NCBI GenBank assembly: GCA_933228675.1
Contig: OW121741.1
Location: 135,514,085 to 135,578,084, forward strand
Origin: Stomorhina lunata
Taxonomy: Eukaryota; Arthropoda; Insecta; Diptera; Rhiniidae
DNA length: 64,000 nucleotides
Direction of reading: 5' to 3'
Part shown: piece by piece, positions 35,500 through 47,699 of the stretch
Numbering within the stretch: the stretch's first letter is position 1
Layout: each line of letters starts with the position of its first letter
Position numbers and translations under genes: made by a program
Notes under the pieces: generated by a model
The model's input: the letters and a program-made list of their open reading frames with translations, nothing else
What the model was told of the DNA's origin: nothing
Databases searched by the model: none

Positions 35500-38400
35500 C
35501 TAATTAATACAATATAAGGATTAAGGATTCATTTAAGCATTCATCCATTCAAACCGGAAACATTCAGTCAATGATAAGAGAATTCAGCGGCAGAGATATA
35601 TAGATTTTAATTGAAATAGAAAAAAAATATGTATATAAGATAAAACATTGAGTTAAATAACAATAATTATAGGTTAAAATCATTATAAATTCTAGATTTT
35701 TTGTTGTATATTAAATAAATCATACGATAAGCTTCTTTCAATATGTAAATTTAAATTAAAATAAATTAATCAATTAAATCAACTACTTTTATTTAAGTTA
35801 ATTGTATAATGTAATTAATTACAAAATGATTTACAGATGAATACCCCCTCATAAATATATCAAAGGTAAACAGTTTTCATTTGCAAATTAAAATCTATGA
35901 ATAAATTTTACAGGATTATGTCCTTAACTGAAAAGTTAAAAGCTTAAATCATAAAGAATTCAATAGACCAATTTTCAACATATCAATTTTTCAAAAAACA
36001 ACAAAATGTTTTTCATTGAAAATTATTGAGAAGAAAGAAAGTTTGATAATGACATTTTTAATTTAAATTTCAGTATAAAAACTTTTCTTAAGGAAACCTC
36101 TTTATATAAAAATCTCAAGAAAAATTTACATTAAATTTTATTTAAAAAAAATTTCCAAAAACTACAAAATGTTTTCTGTGAAAAATTATTGAAAATAAAG
36201 AAAGTCATTATCAAACATTTTCTATTAAAAAAAAATTCAGTATACAAATTTTTCATAAGGAAACTTCACAATATAAATTTCCTAAGAAAAATTTTAAAAT
36301 GTTCATTACATTTTATTACTTTATTTTCTCTCAAAAAAAAATTTCATTAAAAAATTTTCATTTGAAAATTTTTTTTTTTGAAGAAAAATTTTCCTTTTAA
36401 AAATCCTTTTGAAAAAAAAAATTAAATAAAAAAATTTCTTTTTATAAAAAATTTTCACTAAATTTTAAAAATTAGAAAAATTTCGATACAACAATAAAAA
36501 TTTCATTACAAAAATTTAAGAGAAAAATTTAAAAAGTTTTATTGAAAATGTTTGCTTGAAAAAAAATTATTAAATAAATAAATAATTTGGCTAAAAATTT
36601 CAGCAATTTCTAAATATCAATTTTCAAAATAAAAATGTTAAACATTACAAATTTTTCTAAAAAAAAAAGTTTAAAGAAAACTTTCTTAAAAATTTCTATA
36701 TCAAAAGTAGTGATCACTTTTCTGAAGAAAATTTTTCTAAGAACAGTTTTTGTCAAGAAATACATTTAATACCAAAATCTAGATAAAGAAACAAATATTT
36801 TTCTAAAAAAAATAGTTTATAAGCAAATTTTCTACAGAAAAACTTTAACTGAAAAACTTTTTGAAGGAAAAATTTTCTTTGAAAACATTTTTATAAAGAA
36901 AAAATTTTGATTGAAAAAAAATTTCTAAATTTTCTACAGAAAAACTTTAACTGAAAAACTTTTTGAAAGAAAAATTTTCTTTGAAAACATTTTTATAAAG
37001 AAAAAATTTTGATTGAAAAAAATTTCTAAATAAAAAAATTTTAAAACAAAAATTTTTTCTGAAGAAATTTTTTTTTCATAATTTTCTAAAGAAAAATTTT
37101 CGTTAGAAAAATTTTTTTAAAGACAAATTTTTTTAAGAAAAATTTTCTTTGAAAATATTTTTGTAAAGAAAAATTTTTATTAAAAAGCAATTTCTAAATA
37201 AAGATTTTTAAAATAAACATTTTTTCTGAAGGCAATTTTTCATAACTTTCTAAAGCTAAATTTTCGTTAAAAAAAATTTTCTATAGATAAATTTTCATTC
37301 AAAAGAATTTTCGAAAAACCAATTTTTATTGGAAAAATGTTTGTAAAGAAAAATTTCTAGAGAAAAATTTTCATTGAAAAAATATTTCTAAAAAAAATTT
37401 TAATTAAAAAAAAAAATTTATTGAAAAAATTTTTTGAAGAAACTGAAAAACTTGCGTTGCAAAAAAAATTTTCTAAAGAAAAATTATAATTAAACAAATT
37501 TTTCTTATGAAAAATTTTCATTGACAAAATTTGTCTAAAGAAAAATTTTCATTGAAAAAATTTCTCTAAAGAAAAATTTTTCTAAAAAAATTTTTATTGA
37601 AAAAATTTTTCTAAAAAAATTTTCATTGAAAAAATTGTTCTAAAGAAATATTTTCATCAGAAAAATTTTTTTAAAGAAAAATTTACGTTGGAAAAGTTTT
37701 TTTTTAAGAAAAACTTTCATTACAAATATTTTTTAAACAAAAATTTTGATTGTAAAATTTTTCTATAGAAAAATTAAAAAAAAATTATTGAATTGAATTA
37801 TTAAATCTATAGAAAAATTAAAAAAAAAAATTATTGAATAAATTTTTCTTTAGAAAAATTTTCATTGAAAAAAATTTTCTGAAAAAAAAAATTTAATTAA
37901 AAAAATATTTGTAAAGAAAAAATATTAATTGAAAACATTTTTCTTAAGAAAAATTTTCATTAAAAAAAATTTCTTTAGACATTTTTTTTTAAATTTCCTA
38001 AAGAAAAATTTAAATTGAAAAAATTGTCTAAAGAAAAGTTGTCGCCAAAAAAAATTTTCTAAGGAAAAATTTTCGTTGTAAAAAATTTTCAGGAAGAAAA
38101 ATTTTCATTACAAATATTTTTTTTTCATTACAAATATTTTTTTTCATTACAAATAGTTTTTTTTTTTAAATTTTCATTAAAAAAAATTTCTAAAGAATTT
38201 TTTTTAATCTCCTAAAGAAAAACTTAAATTGAAAAAATTTTCTAAAGAAAAGTTGTCGCCAAAAAATTTTTTCTAAGAAAAAATTTCCGTTGTAAAAAAT
38301 TTTCAGGAAGAAAAATTTTCATTATAAATATTTTTTTTAACAAAAATGTTTATTGAAAAATTTTTATTGAATAAATTTTTCTTTAAAAAAATTTCATTGA

Positions 38401-41400
38401 ATAAATTTTTATTAAAAAAATATTTGTAAAGAAAAAATTTTAATTGAAAAAAATTTTCATAAGAAAAATTTTCATTAAAAAAAAATGTTTCTAAAGAAAA
38501 ATTTTCATTGGAAAAATTTATCTAAAGAAAAATTTTTATTAAAAAAATTTTCTAAGGAAAAATATTCATTGAAAAAACTTTTATAAAGAAAAATTTCCAT
38601 TGAAAAAATTCTTTTAAAAAAAATTTCTAAAGAAAAATTTTCACTGAAAAATTTTTGTAAAGAAAAATTTTGATTGAAAAAAATTTTCCAAAGAAAAATT
38701 TTTATTGATAAAAAATTTCTAAAGAAAAATTCTCATTGAAAAATGTTTCTTAAGAAATGTTTTCATTGAAAAAAATTTGTAAGGAACAATTTTCTTTGCA
38801 AAATATTTCTTAAGAAACATTTTCATTGGTAAAATTGTTCTGAAGAAAATTTTCAGTAAACATTTTTTCTAATAAAAATTTTTTATTGAAAAAATTGTTC
38901 TTCAGAAAAATTTTTAAAAAAAAAATTTTTGTAAAAAAAATTTTTCATTAAAAATTGTTCTTAAAAAATTTCATTAGAAAAATTTTTCGAAAAAAAACAA
39001 TTTTTAATAGAGAAATTTTTCTAAAGAAGAATTTTCATTAGAAAAATTAAAGGAAGCAATATTCATTTGAAAAATTTTTCTAAAAAATAATTTTACTAGA
39101 AAACTTATCTAAAAAAAATTAAAACAATTTTTATATAGAAAAATTGAAGTGTACAATTTACACTTTTTTTATAGAAAATGTTTCATTGCAAAAAAATTTT
39201 CATACAAAATTTTACATCCTATCTCATTTCAGTTGTCGATAAATTTAATTGAGTTTATTTATTCAAATTGTAATTTTTTGAGTTGTTTAACTATAATAAT
39301 GATATTGTATTTGTATTCATTTCTAAAATTGAATTTAACTAAAGGATTGATTAATTTGTTTACCAGTTATAACATTAACAACAACACTGGCTGCCTCAGC
39401 TGTGGTTGGCATGCAGGTGTAATTCCCTGAATCGACCAATTGAGCATTTGATATGCGTAATCTGGAAAATAGGCAAATAGGAGAACATCAACATAAATGT
39501 AAAGTTTTCTATCACAAAGTCTTAGTCAACGTCATAGTATAATAAAAGTCATAGTAGATTTTGAATGTAAATTTTCACCCCTTACACTTCATTGAAAAGT
39601 GGTGTACGTTAAAGTGTATCCTAGAAAACGGTCCTTCAAACTTAACAAAAACTTTAAATATTTATTTGAAAACAATTTAAAACAAATTTAAAAATCTATT
39701 AACTTTAACTCCATAATTTTATTTCAAAAAGGAAACCCTCCACAAAACAATACACACTTAAACGCTTGAAAAAGAAACCAATTTTCCTTAATCCTTGCTT
39801 GCCTGTACAAACAAACCTACAAGTACAAAGTGTCCAGCTATAAATGATTGCCTGCGTTTTCCCACAATTTGAATATACACTCAATAAAAACGCCAATGTG
39901 TTATCCATTTTTCTGTCCGTGTCCGTGTCTCTGTTCTGGTTTTAGTTTCTTTTAATAAAAAAAAAAACACCAACGTACCTGCTTTGCAATTTATCCCCCA
40001 ATTTTGATTCCATGGAAATCCGTTGCATATCGATGGCCGCTTCATTGGGATGAACCACAAATGGTGTGAGTATATAGGGTCCGCGATACCAATGTATGGG
40101 TCCAATATCATGGGCAGAAGATGGTTGTTTTATATGACATGCCAACGTTACGGCACTGCCGATTTTCACATACAAATCCGCTGGACCGGAAATTGATGCT
40201 TTAGCATCTGGTGGTGTCACTTTATCAGAGTAATAAATAAGCAGAAAAATACAGGAAAAGCACATCGGAACGGTAGAGAGATATTCAGAGCAACAACAAA
40301 ACAACAAAAAGAAGGGAAGGCAAAAATAATAAATACCATCAATAAAAACATAATTTTTCTTTCGCTTCTTTCGGTGTCAACAAATAAAAAACTAGAGTTT
40401 TGATTTTTTATTAAACGCATTGAAAAGGCAACTAAAGTTGCCGACTTACCAATGACATTTAAACGGAAAGCCATTGACATCTTTGGTTCCGTATTAACTT
40501 GACACTCGTAAATGCCGCTATCACGTGGTTGGGCATATTTTATATGCAATGACCATTGTTTCCGGTCCGAAGTGCGTGTGACCTTATGAGAGATAAAAAC
40601 GTTAGATTTTAAAAAATTTTATTTTATAAATCTTCTACACAAAATTTTTTCTGGAAAGAAAAATTTACTATAGAAACTTTTTGTAAAAAGCAACATTTTC
40701 TAGAGTTTCTTTCAGAAAGAAAAAATTTCTATAGAAAGTTTTAATTTGTTTCTAGAAAGAAAAATTTTCGTATAAAAATTTTTTCAAAAGTAAAATTTTA
40801 ATTAAAAATTTTTTTCTATAGAAAAATTTTAGTTAAAAATTTTTCTCTATAGCAAAATTTTCGTTAAAAAAATTTTTCTATAGAAAAATTTTCGTTAAAA
40901 AAAATTTTCTATAGAAAAATTTTCGTTAAAAAAATTTTTCTATGGAAAAATTTTCGTTAAAAAAATTTTTCTATAGAAAAATTTTCGTTAAAAAAATTTT
41001 TCTAGAGAAAAATTTTCGTTAAAAAAATTTTTCTAGAGAAAAATTTTCGTTAAAAAAATTTTTCTATAGAAAAATTTTCGTTAAAAAAATTTTTCTATAG
41101 AAAAATTTTTCTATAGAAAAATTTTCGTTAACGAAAATTTTTCTATAGAAAAATTTTCGTTAAAAAAATTTTCCTATAGAAAAATTTTCGTTAAAAAAAT
41201 TTTTCTATAGAAAAATTTTCGTTAAAAAAATTTTTCTATAGAAAAATTTTCGTTAAAAAAATTTTTCTATAGAAAAATTTTCGTTAAAAAAATTTTTCTA
41301 TAGAAAAATTTTCGTTAAAAAATATTTTCTATAGAAAAATTTTCGTTAAAAAAGTTTTTCTATAGAAAAATTTTCGTTAAAAAAATTTTCGTTAAAAAAA

Positions 41401-43087
41401 TTTTTCTAGAGAAAAATTTTCGTTAAAAAAATTTTTCTATAGAAAAATTTTCGTTAAAAAATTTTTCTATAGAAAAATTTTCGTTAAAAAAATTTTCTAT
41501 AGAAAAATTTTCGTTAAAAAAATTTTTCTATAGAAAAATTTTCGTTAAAAAAATTTTTCTATAGAAAAATTTTCGTTAAAAAAATTTTTCTATAGAAAAA
41601 TTTTCGTTAAAAAAATTTTTCTATAGAAAAATTTTCGTTAAAAAAATTTTTCTATAGAAAAATTTTCGTTAAAAAAATTTTTCTATAGAAAAATTTTCGT
41701 TAAAATAATTTTTCTATAGAAAAATTTTCGTTAAAATAATTTTTCTATAGAAAAATTTTCGTTAAAATAATTTTTCTATAGAAAAATTTTCGTTAAAATA
41801 ATTTTTCTATAGAAAAATTTTCGTTAAAAAAATTTTTCTATAGAAAAATTTTCGTTAAAAAAATTTTTCTATAGAAAAATTTTCGTTAAAAAAATTTTTC
41901 TATAGAAAAATTTTCGTTAAAAAAATTTTTCTATAGAAAAATTTTCGTTAAAAAAATTTTTCTATAGAAAAATTTTCGTTAAAAAAATTTTTCTATAGAA
42001 AAATTTTCGTTAAAAAAATTTTTCTATAGAAAAATTTTCGTTAAAAAAATTTTTCTATAGAAAAATTTTCGTTAAAAAAAATTTTCTATAGAAAAATTTT
42101 CGTTACAAAATTTTTCTATAGAAAAATTTTCGGTAAAAAAATTTTTCTATAGAAAAATTTTCGTTAAAAAAATTTTTCTATAGAAAAATTTTCGTTAAAA
42201 AAATTTTTCTATAGAAAAATTTTCGTTAAAAAAATTTTTCTATAGAAAAATTTTCGTTAAAAAAATTTTTCTATAGAAAAATTTCTTTAAAAAAAATTTT
42301 CGTTAAAAAAAATTTTTTTATAGAAATATTTTCGTTAAAAAATTTCTTTAAAAAAATTGTACTTAAAAATCGTTAAAAAAAAATTATGTAGAAAAATTTG
42401 TATTAGCTTACCTTAAATCTTTCATCCGAAGTGTAAGTCAATATTCCAGCTGTCAAAATATGTAAATCTCTCTTGCGTATCCAGGAAACCTACACGAGTT
42501 AAATTAAATGAAAATAACAAAAATACCATAATTTGTTATAATTTAATTCCTTTTAAAAACATTTTAATTAAAAGAATAAACAAATATTTTTCAAAGCAAA
42601 AAAAAAAATGTGGAGTTTTCTTTCTTTGTATTTTTTTTTTATCTGAATTGCCATCAAATCCAGTTGACATTGACACTTGTATCTTTGACTTGACTTACAG
42701 ATTTATCACCCAAGTTTTCCACTCGACAATTTATGGCTGCTATTTGTCCAGCTCGTGCTGTTATATTACGTGGCATTGTCAAATCGAAATATGGCTGAGG
42801 AACTTTTGGAAAACTATCTTCATGTGATGATGAACCCCCCTCGGATGAGGGATGATGTTGAGGCGTCGATGATGTATCTTTGATCTTATGCTGTCTATTG
42901 TGGTGACTATTCAATGAATTGTAATTTATGTCGATGATATTGTTATTCTGTTCATTGTTATCCGTATGACTATGGCCTGAACCGGACATACCGCTCCTGC
43001 TATTGCCATCGTTCATTGCCTGATGTGTCAGTATTTGTGAATTAAATTCGACGGGTTTTCGCTGGTGCGGCTGTTGATCCATTGGCA
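35165..43087 (-). CDS. dpr: Dpr-family two-Ig cell-surface protein, 5' exon(s) missing (dpr2/dpr3-like)
   Basis: Six coding exons on the minus strand, in order: 43087-42699, 42489-42412, 40582-40450, 40219-39979, 39461-39364 and 35499-35165. All have GT..AG junctions and consistent phases (1, 0, 0, 1, 2, 1), giving about 425 residues. Ig1 starts PYFDLTMPRNITARAGQ, has Cys in AAINCRV, the invariant VSWIRKRDLHILTAG, and closes with SGIYECQVNTEPKMS. Ig2 starts PPDAKASISGPADLYV, has VTLACHI, IHWYRGPY and SGNYTCMPTT. After Ig2 comes DENPAAMQKSSA, a Dpr hallmark, then a hydrophobic segment and a His/Gln-rich tail. Dpr proteins bind DIP partners on neurons and help set synaptic specificity. The signal-peptide exon lies upstream (higher coordinates), possibly outside the window. 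Introns hold satellite arrays. Assignment to dpr2/dpr3 within the family is from memory of motifs and is tentative. Confidence 0.92.
35500..39363. repeat. Dpr intron filled with degenerate ~30-bp AT-rich repeat (36000-39150)
   Basis: From about 36000 units like ATTTTCATTGAAAAAATTTT with TCTAAAGAAAA follow each other at ~30 bp, strongly diverged. The core here is CTAAAG rather than CTATAG. Local duplications stand out: ~102 bp (CTACAGAAAAACTTTAACTG near 36831 and 36933) and ~214 bp (GTTGTCGCCAAAAAA near 38041 and 38255). The first 500 bp are plain AT-rich DNA. No exon is seen. Confidence 0.7.
39364..39461 (-). CDS. dpr: Dpr exon: end of Ig2
   Basis: 98 bp after TATTTTCCAG encoding LRISNAQLVDSGNYTCMPTT then AEAASVVVNVIT, with the closing cysteine in the DSGNYTC motif. 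Donor GGTAAAC. It is too short to stand out as a frame; it is recognised from sequence and phase. Confidence 0.92.
39979..40219 (-). CDS. dpr: Dpr exon: linker and first part of Ig2
   Basis: 241 bp from VTPPDAKASISGPADLYVKI through GSAVTLACHIKQPSSAHDIG and PIHWYRGPYILTPFVVHPNE to SKLGDKLQSR. It contains the first Ig2 cysteine and the tryptophan. Donor GTACGT. Confidence 0.92.
40450..40582 (-). CDS. dpr: Dpr exon: end of Ig1
   Basis: 133 bp encoding VTRTSDRKQWSLHIKYAQPR then DSGIYECQVNTEPKMSMAFR and LNVI, with the second Ig1 cysteine in the DSGxYxC motif. Acceptor ATAAG, donor GTAAGT. The upstream intron of ~1.8 kb is nearly all 31-bp satellite. Confidence 0.92.
40625..42395. repeat. 31-bp tandem array inside Dpr intron (linker CGTTAAAAAAA)
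   Basis: The monomer is T4-CGTT-A7-T5-CTATAG-A5, 31 bp, about 50 copies, most of them identical between 40870 and 42260. A few copies carry AAAATAA in place of A7 (41700-41810), in a block of four, showing local spread of a variant. It occupies the intron between the Ig1-core exon and the Ig1-end exon. Confidence 0.92.
42412..42489 (-). CDS. dpr: Dpr exon: Ig1 core (26 codons)
   Basis: A 78-bp exon in phase 0 at both ends encodes VSWIRKRDLHILTAGILTYT then SDERFK, with the core Ig tryptophan. The donor GTAAGC sits only ~20 bp from the edge of the 31-bp array in the next intron, so the satellite comes almost up to the splice site. Confidence 0.92.
42699..43087 (-). CDS. dpr: Dpr exon: low-complexity linker and start of Ig1
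   Basis: Begins after TTTTATTTGCAG with two bases completing a codon, so it is internal, not first. About 95 residues of Ser/His/Asn/Gln-rich sequence (MDQQPHQRKPVE.., HSHTDNNEQNNN, SSEGGSSSHEDSF) come before FPKVPQPYFDLTMPRNIT and the first Ig1 cysteine. It ends GDKS before GTAAGT. The long linker ahead of Ig1 appears unstructured. Confidence 0.9.
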
Positions 43088-43904
43088 CTGCAAATAAAAG
43101 ATAACACAAAAAAATTAGATTTGTTACAATTGATGAGATTTATTTATAGCTGCGGTTTTTTGTTGGCATGATTTTTTTCTATTCACCACTTGCCTCCAAT
43201 AATAAATGAAAGGACAGTGTCATTCAAAAGGAAAGCAAAAATAAATGAATGTCTTTATTTGTAGCAAAAACAATTTATTTGATTTTAGCATCTTCTTCAT
43301 TTTCAAAATTTATTTCATCTTTGAGTCAAGAATTGCAAAAGTCTATTAAATTTCTTTAAAACAAAGTTTTCTTAACTTTTGTTTGGAATTTCAAGTCAGA
43401 AGTTACTTAGGCGTAAAATTTAAATTTTATACGTACGAGTAATTTTTTCTACTTTTAATTAAATTATCACTTATACGCCCTAGTTCACCAAATATTCAAT
43501 TATTCTTTTTTTGCAGCCAAATTGTGTAAAAAATTTATATTTATTATGAGAAAGACAAAATTTGTCATTCAAAAATGTAATAATTAAATATGACTTGTGT
43601 AAAATAACAATTTGGCTTGTTTTCATGTTAAAATTGTATTCAACATTTTAAGGCTTCCTCTTAGTCTTCATTTAATTCAAAAAATTTTAATTTCAAATAT
43701 ATTAACACCATTCATTGTTTTTGATGTTGTTTCTTTTAACAAATCCCCAGTAATCTTGATGTTAATTCTAAAAGGTAGATTACATGAGAAAAAAAATAAT
43801 ACAAGACAAAGAAAGGTAGGCTGTAACCAAGGAGATGCTTTAATAAAATTTGTAAAATAAAATTTTGTTCCAATATTGATCCAAAATTTAAATGAAGTAA
43901 TAAT
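43088..43904. other. Dpr upstream intron, no exon seen
   Basis: AT-rich non-repetitive DNA next to the acceptor of the first Dpr exon found. A plus frame at 43612-43860 and its minus counterpart have no recognised domain. No signal-peptide exon was found here. Confidence 0.45.
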
Positions 43905-45405
43905 GAAAATTTTATTCAAAATTTTTCGATAGAAAAAATTTAAGAAAAAATTATTCAAGGAAAGAATTTCTATAGAAAAAAATTTTAACGAACATTTTCC
44001 TATAGAAAAAATTATTTAACGAAAAATTTACTATAGAAAAAAATTATTTAACGAAAAATTTTCTATAGAAAAAACTTTTAACGAACATTTTTCTATAGAA
44101 AAAATTTTTTAACGAAAATTTTTCTATAGAAAAAATTTTTTAACGAAAATTTTTCTAAAGAAAAAATTTTTTAACGAAAATTTTTTACTAGAAAAAAATT
44201 TTTAACGAAAACTTTTCTGTAGAAAAATTTTTTTAACGAAAATTTTTCTATAGAAAAATTTTTTTAACGAAAATTTTTCTATAGAAAAAATTTTTTAACG
44301 ACAATTTTTCTATAGAAAAAATTTTGTAACGAAAATTTTTGTACAGAAAAAATTTTTTAACCAAAATTTTTCTATAGAAAAAATTTTTTAACGAAAATTT
44401 TTCTAAAGAAAAATAATTTTTAAGGAAAATTTTTCTATAGAAAAAATTTTTTAACGAAAATTTTTCTATAAAAAAAATTTTTTAACGAAAATTTTTCTGT
44501 AGAAAAAATTTTTCAACTAAAAATTTTCTATAGAAAAAATTTTTTAACGAAAATTTTTCTATAGAAAAATAATTTTTAACGAAAATTTTTCTATAGAAAA
44601 ATAATTTTTAACGAAAATTTTTCTATAGAAAAATAATTTTTAATGAAAATTTTTCTATAGAAAAAATTTTTTAACAAAAATTTTTTTATAGAAAAAATTT
44701 TTCTATAGAAAAAATTTTTAACGAAAATTTTTAAACGAAAATTTTTCTACAGAAAAAATTTTTTAACGAAAATTTTTCTATAGAAAAATTTTTTAACGAG
44801 AATTTTTCTGTAGAAAAGTTTTTCAACCAAAATTTTTCTATAGAAAAAATTTTTTAACGAAAATTTTTCTAAAGAAAAATAATTTTTAAGGAAAATTTTT
44901 CTATAGAAAAAATTTTTTAACGAAAATTTTTCTATAAAAAAAATTTTTAACGAAAATTTTTCTGTAGAAAAAATTTTTCAACTAAAAATTTTCTATAGAA
45001 AAAATTTTTTAACGAAAATTTTTCTATAGAAAAATAATTTTTAACGAAAATTTTTCTATAGAAAAATAATTTTTAACGAAAATTTTTCTATAGAAAAATA
45101 ATTTTTAATGAAAATTTTTCTATAGAAAAAATTTTTTAACAAAAATTTTTCTATAGAAAAAATTTTTCTATAGAAAAAATTTTTTAACGAAAATTTTTCT
45201 ATAGAAAAAATTTTTTAACGAAAATTTTTCTATAGAAAAAATTTTTTAAACGAAAATTTTTCTATAGAAAAAATTTTTTAACAAAAATTTTTCTATAGAA
45301 AAAATTTTTTAACGAAAATTTTTCTATAGAAAAAATTTTTTTAACGAAAATTTTTCTATAGAAAAATTTTTTCAACGAAAATTTTTCTAAAGAAAAGAAT
45401 TTTTA
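43905..45405. repeat. 31-bp tandem array, inverted relative of the 40.6-42.4 kb array
   Basis: The monomer is A4-T5-CTATAG-A6-T6-AACG, 31 bp. Its reverse complement, CGTT-A6-T6-CTATAG-A5-T4, differs from the array on the other side of the two Dpr exons by one base. A segment with TTTTTAAGGAAAATTTTTC is repeated ~466 bp apart (44401 and 44867), a tandem duplication within the array. Confidence 0.88.
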
Positions 45406-47575
45406 ACAAAAATTTTTCTGTAGAAAAATATTTTTAACAAAAATTTTTCTGTAGAAAAATATTTTTAACAAAAATTTTTTTATGGAAAAATATTTTTAAA
45501 AATATTTTTTCTATAGAAAAATATTTTTAACAAAAATTTTTCTTTTTTAACAAAAATTTTTCTATAGAAAAATATTTTTAACAAAAATTTTTCTATAGAA
45601 AAATATTTTTAACAAAAATTTTTCTATAGAAAAATATTTTTAACAAAAATTTTTCTATAGAAAAATATTTTTAACAAAAATTTTTCTATAGAAAAATATT
45701 TTTAACAAAAATTTTTCTATAGAAAAATATTTTTAACAAAAATTTTTCTATAGAAAAATATTTTAAACAAAAATTTTTCTATAGAAAAATATTTTTAACA
45801 AAAATTTTTCTATAGAAAAATATTTTTAACAAAAATTTTTCTATAGAAAAATATTTTTAAAAATATTTTTTCTATAGAAAAATATTTTTAACAAAAATTT
45901 TTCTTTAGAAAAATATTTTTAACAAAAATTTTTCTATAGAAAAATATTTTTAACAAAAATTTTTCTATAGAAAAATATTTTTAACAAAAATTTTTCTATA
46001 GAAAAATATTTTTAACAAAAATTTTTCTATAGAAAAATATTTTTAACAAAAATTTTTCTATAGAAAAATATTTTTAACAAAAATTTTTCTATAGAAAAAT
46101 ATTTTTAACAAAAATTTTTCTATAGAAAAATATTTTTAACAAAAATTTTTCTATAGAAAAATATTTTTAACAAAAATTTTTCTATAGAAAAATATTTTTA
46201 ACAAAAATTTTTCTATAGAAAAATATTTTTAACAAAAATTTTTCTATAGAAAAATATTTTTAACAAAAATTTTTCTATAGAAAAATATTTTTAACAAAAA
46301 TTTTTCTATAGAAAAATATTTTTAACAAAAATTTTTCTATAGAAAAATATTTTTAACAAAAATTTTTCTATAGAAAAATATTTTTAACAAAAATTTTTCT
46401 ATAGAAAAATATTTTTAACAAAAATTTTTCTATAGAAAAATATTTTTAACAAAAATTTTTCTATAGAAAAATATTTTTAACAAAAATTTTTCTATAGAAA
46501 AATATTTTTAACAAAAATTTTTCTATAGAAAAATATTTTTAACAAAAATTTTTCTATAGAAAAATATTTTTAACAAAAATTTTTCTATAGAAAAATATTT
46601 TTAACAAAAATTTTTCTATAGAAAAATATTTTTAACAAAAATTTTTCTATAGAAAAATATTTTTAACAAAAATTTTTCTATAGAAAAATATTTTCACAAA
46701 AATTTTTCTATAGAAAAATATTTTTAACAAAATTTTTTCTATAGAAAAATATTTCTAACAAAAATTTTTCTATAGAAAAATATTTTTAACAAAAATTTTT
46801 CTACAGAAAAATATTTTTAACAAAAATTTTTCTCTAGAAAGATATTTTTAACAAAAATTTTTCTATAGAAAAATATTTTTAACAAAAGTTTTTCTATAGA
46901 AAAATATTTTTAACAAAAATTTTTCTATAGAAAAATATTTTTAACAAAAATTTTTCTATAGAAAAATATTTTTAACAAAAATTTTTCTATAGAAAAATAT
47001 TTTTAACAAAAATTTTTCTATAGAAAAATATTTTTAACAAAAATTTTTCTATAGAAAAATATTTTTAACAAAAATTTTTCTATAGAAAATTATTTTTAAC
47101 AAAAATTTTTCTATAGAAAAATATTTTTAACAAATAATTTTCTATAGAAAAATATTTTTAACAAAAATTTTTCTACAGAAAAATATTTTGAACGAAAATT
47201 TTTCTATAGAAAAATATTTTTAACAAAAATTTTTCTCTAGAAAGATATTTTTAACGAAAATTTTTTTATAGAAAATATTTTTTAACGAAAATCTTTTTAC
47301 AGAAAAAATTTTTTAACGAAAATTTTTCTATAGAAAAAATTTTTTTAATGAAAGTTTTTCTATAGAAAAAATATTTGTAACAAAAATTTTTCTATGGAAA
47401 AATATTTTTAGCAAAAATTTTTCTATACAAAAAAGAAAATTTTTCTCAAAACAAACATTTTTATAAAGAAAAATATTTTTAACAAAAATTTTTCTATAGA
47501 AAAATATTTAAACAAACATGTTTTTATAGAAAAATTTCTTTAACGAAATTTGTAGATAGAGTTTTTAAGAGAAAA
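45406..47575. repeat. 31-bp tandem array, AACA variant (A5-T5-CTATAG-A5-TA-T5-AAC)
   Basis: It adjoins the AACG array and differs by AACA in place of AACG and a TA step after the A5 run. About 60 copies; the run 45560-46680 is almost invariant apart from single-base variants, so it was homogenised recently. It degenerates to the right from ~47100. Confidence 0.9.
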
Positions 47576-47618
47576 TTTTTTAAACATATTTTATTAAAAA
47601 TGTTCTTTTTAAAATTTG

Positions 47619-47691
47619 TTTATAAAAAATTTCCATCCATTTTCAAATGAATCTTGGCAATATTTGAAAATGGATGGAAATTTTTTATAAA
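47619..47691. other. Perfect 30-bp inverted repeat with 13-nt loop
   Basis: Left arm 47619-47648 and right arm 47662-47691 are exact reverse complements (TTTCCATCCATTTTCAAAT against ATTTGAAAATGGATGGAAA in the inner part). The loop is GAATCTTGGCAAT. The arms are not made of the neighbouring satellite unit. Size and shape resemble a short RNA hairpin, though the stem is very AT-rich at its base. Confidence 0.8.
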
Positions 47692-47699
47692 TTCGATTT

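Noticed and set aside
42654..43109. Treating the MDQQPHQ methionine or the upstream MCYLLFAV as the Dpr start
   Set aside because: A strong acceptor (TTTTATTTGCAG) lies just before this segment and there is no signal peptide, so the exon is internal and the first exon is elsewhere.
40625..47575. Possible CRISPR array because of regular short repeats
   Set aside because: There are no unique spacers, the units are contiguous, the context is eukaryotic introns, and no cas genes are present.
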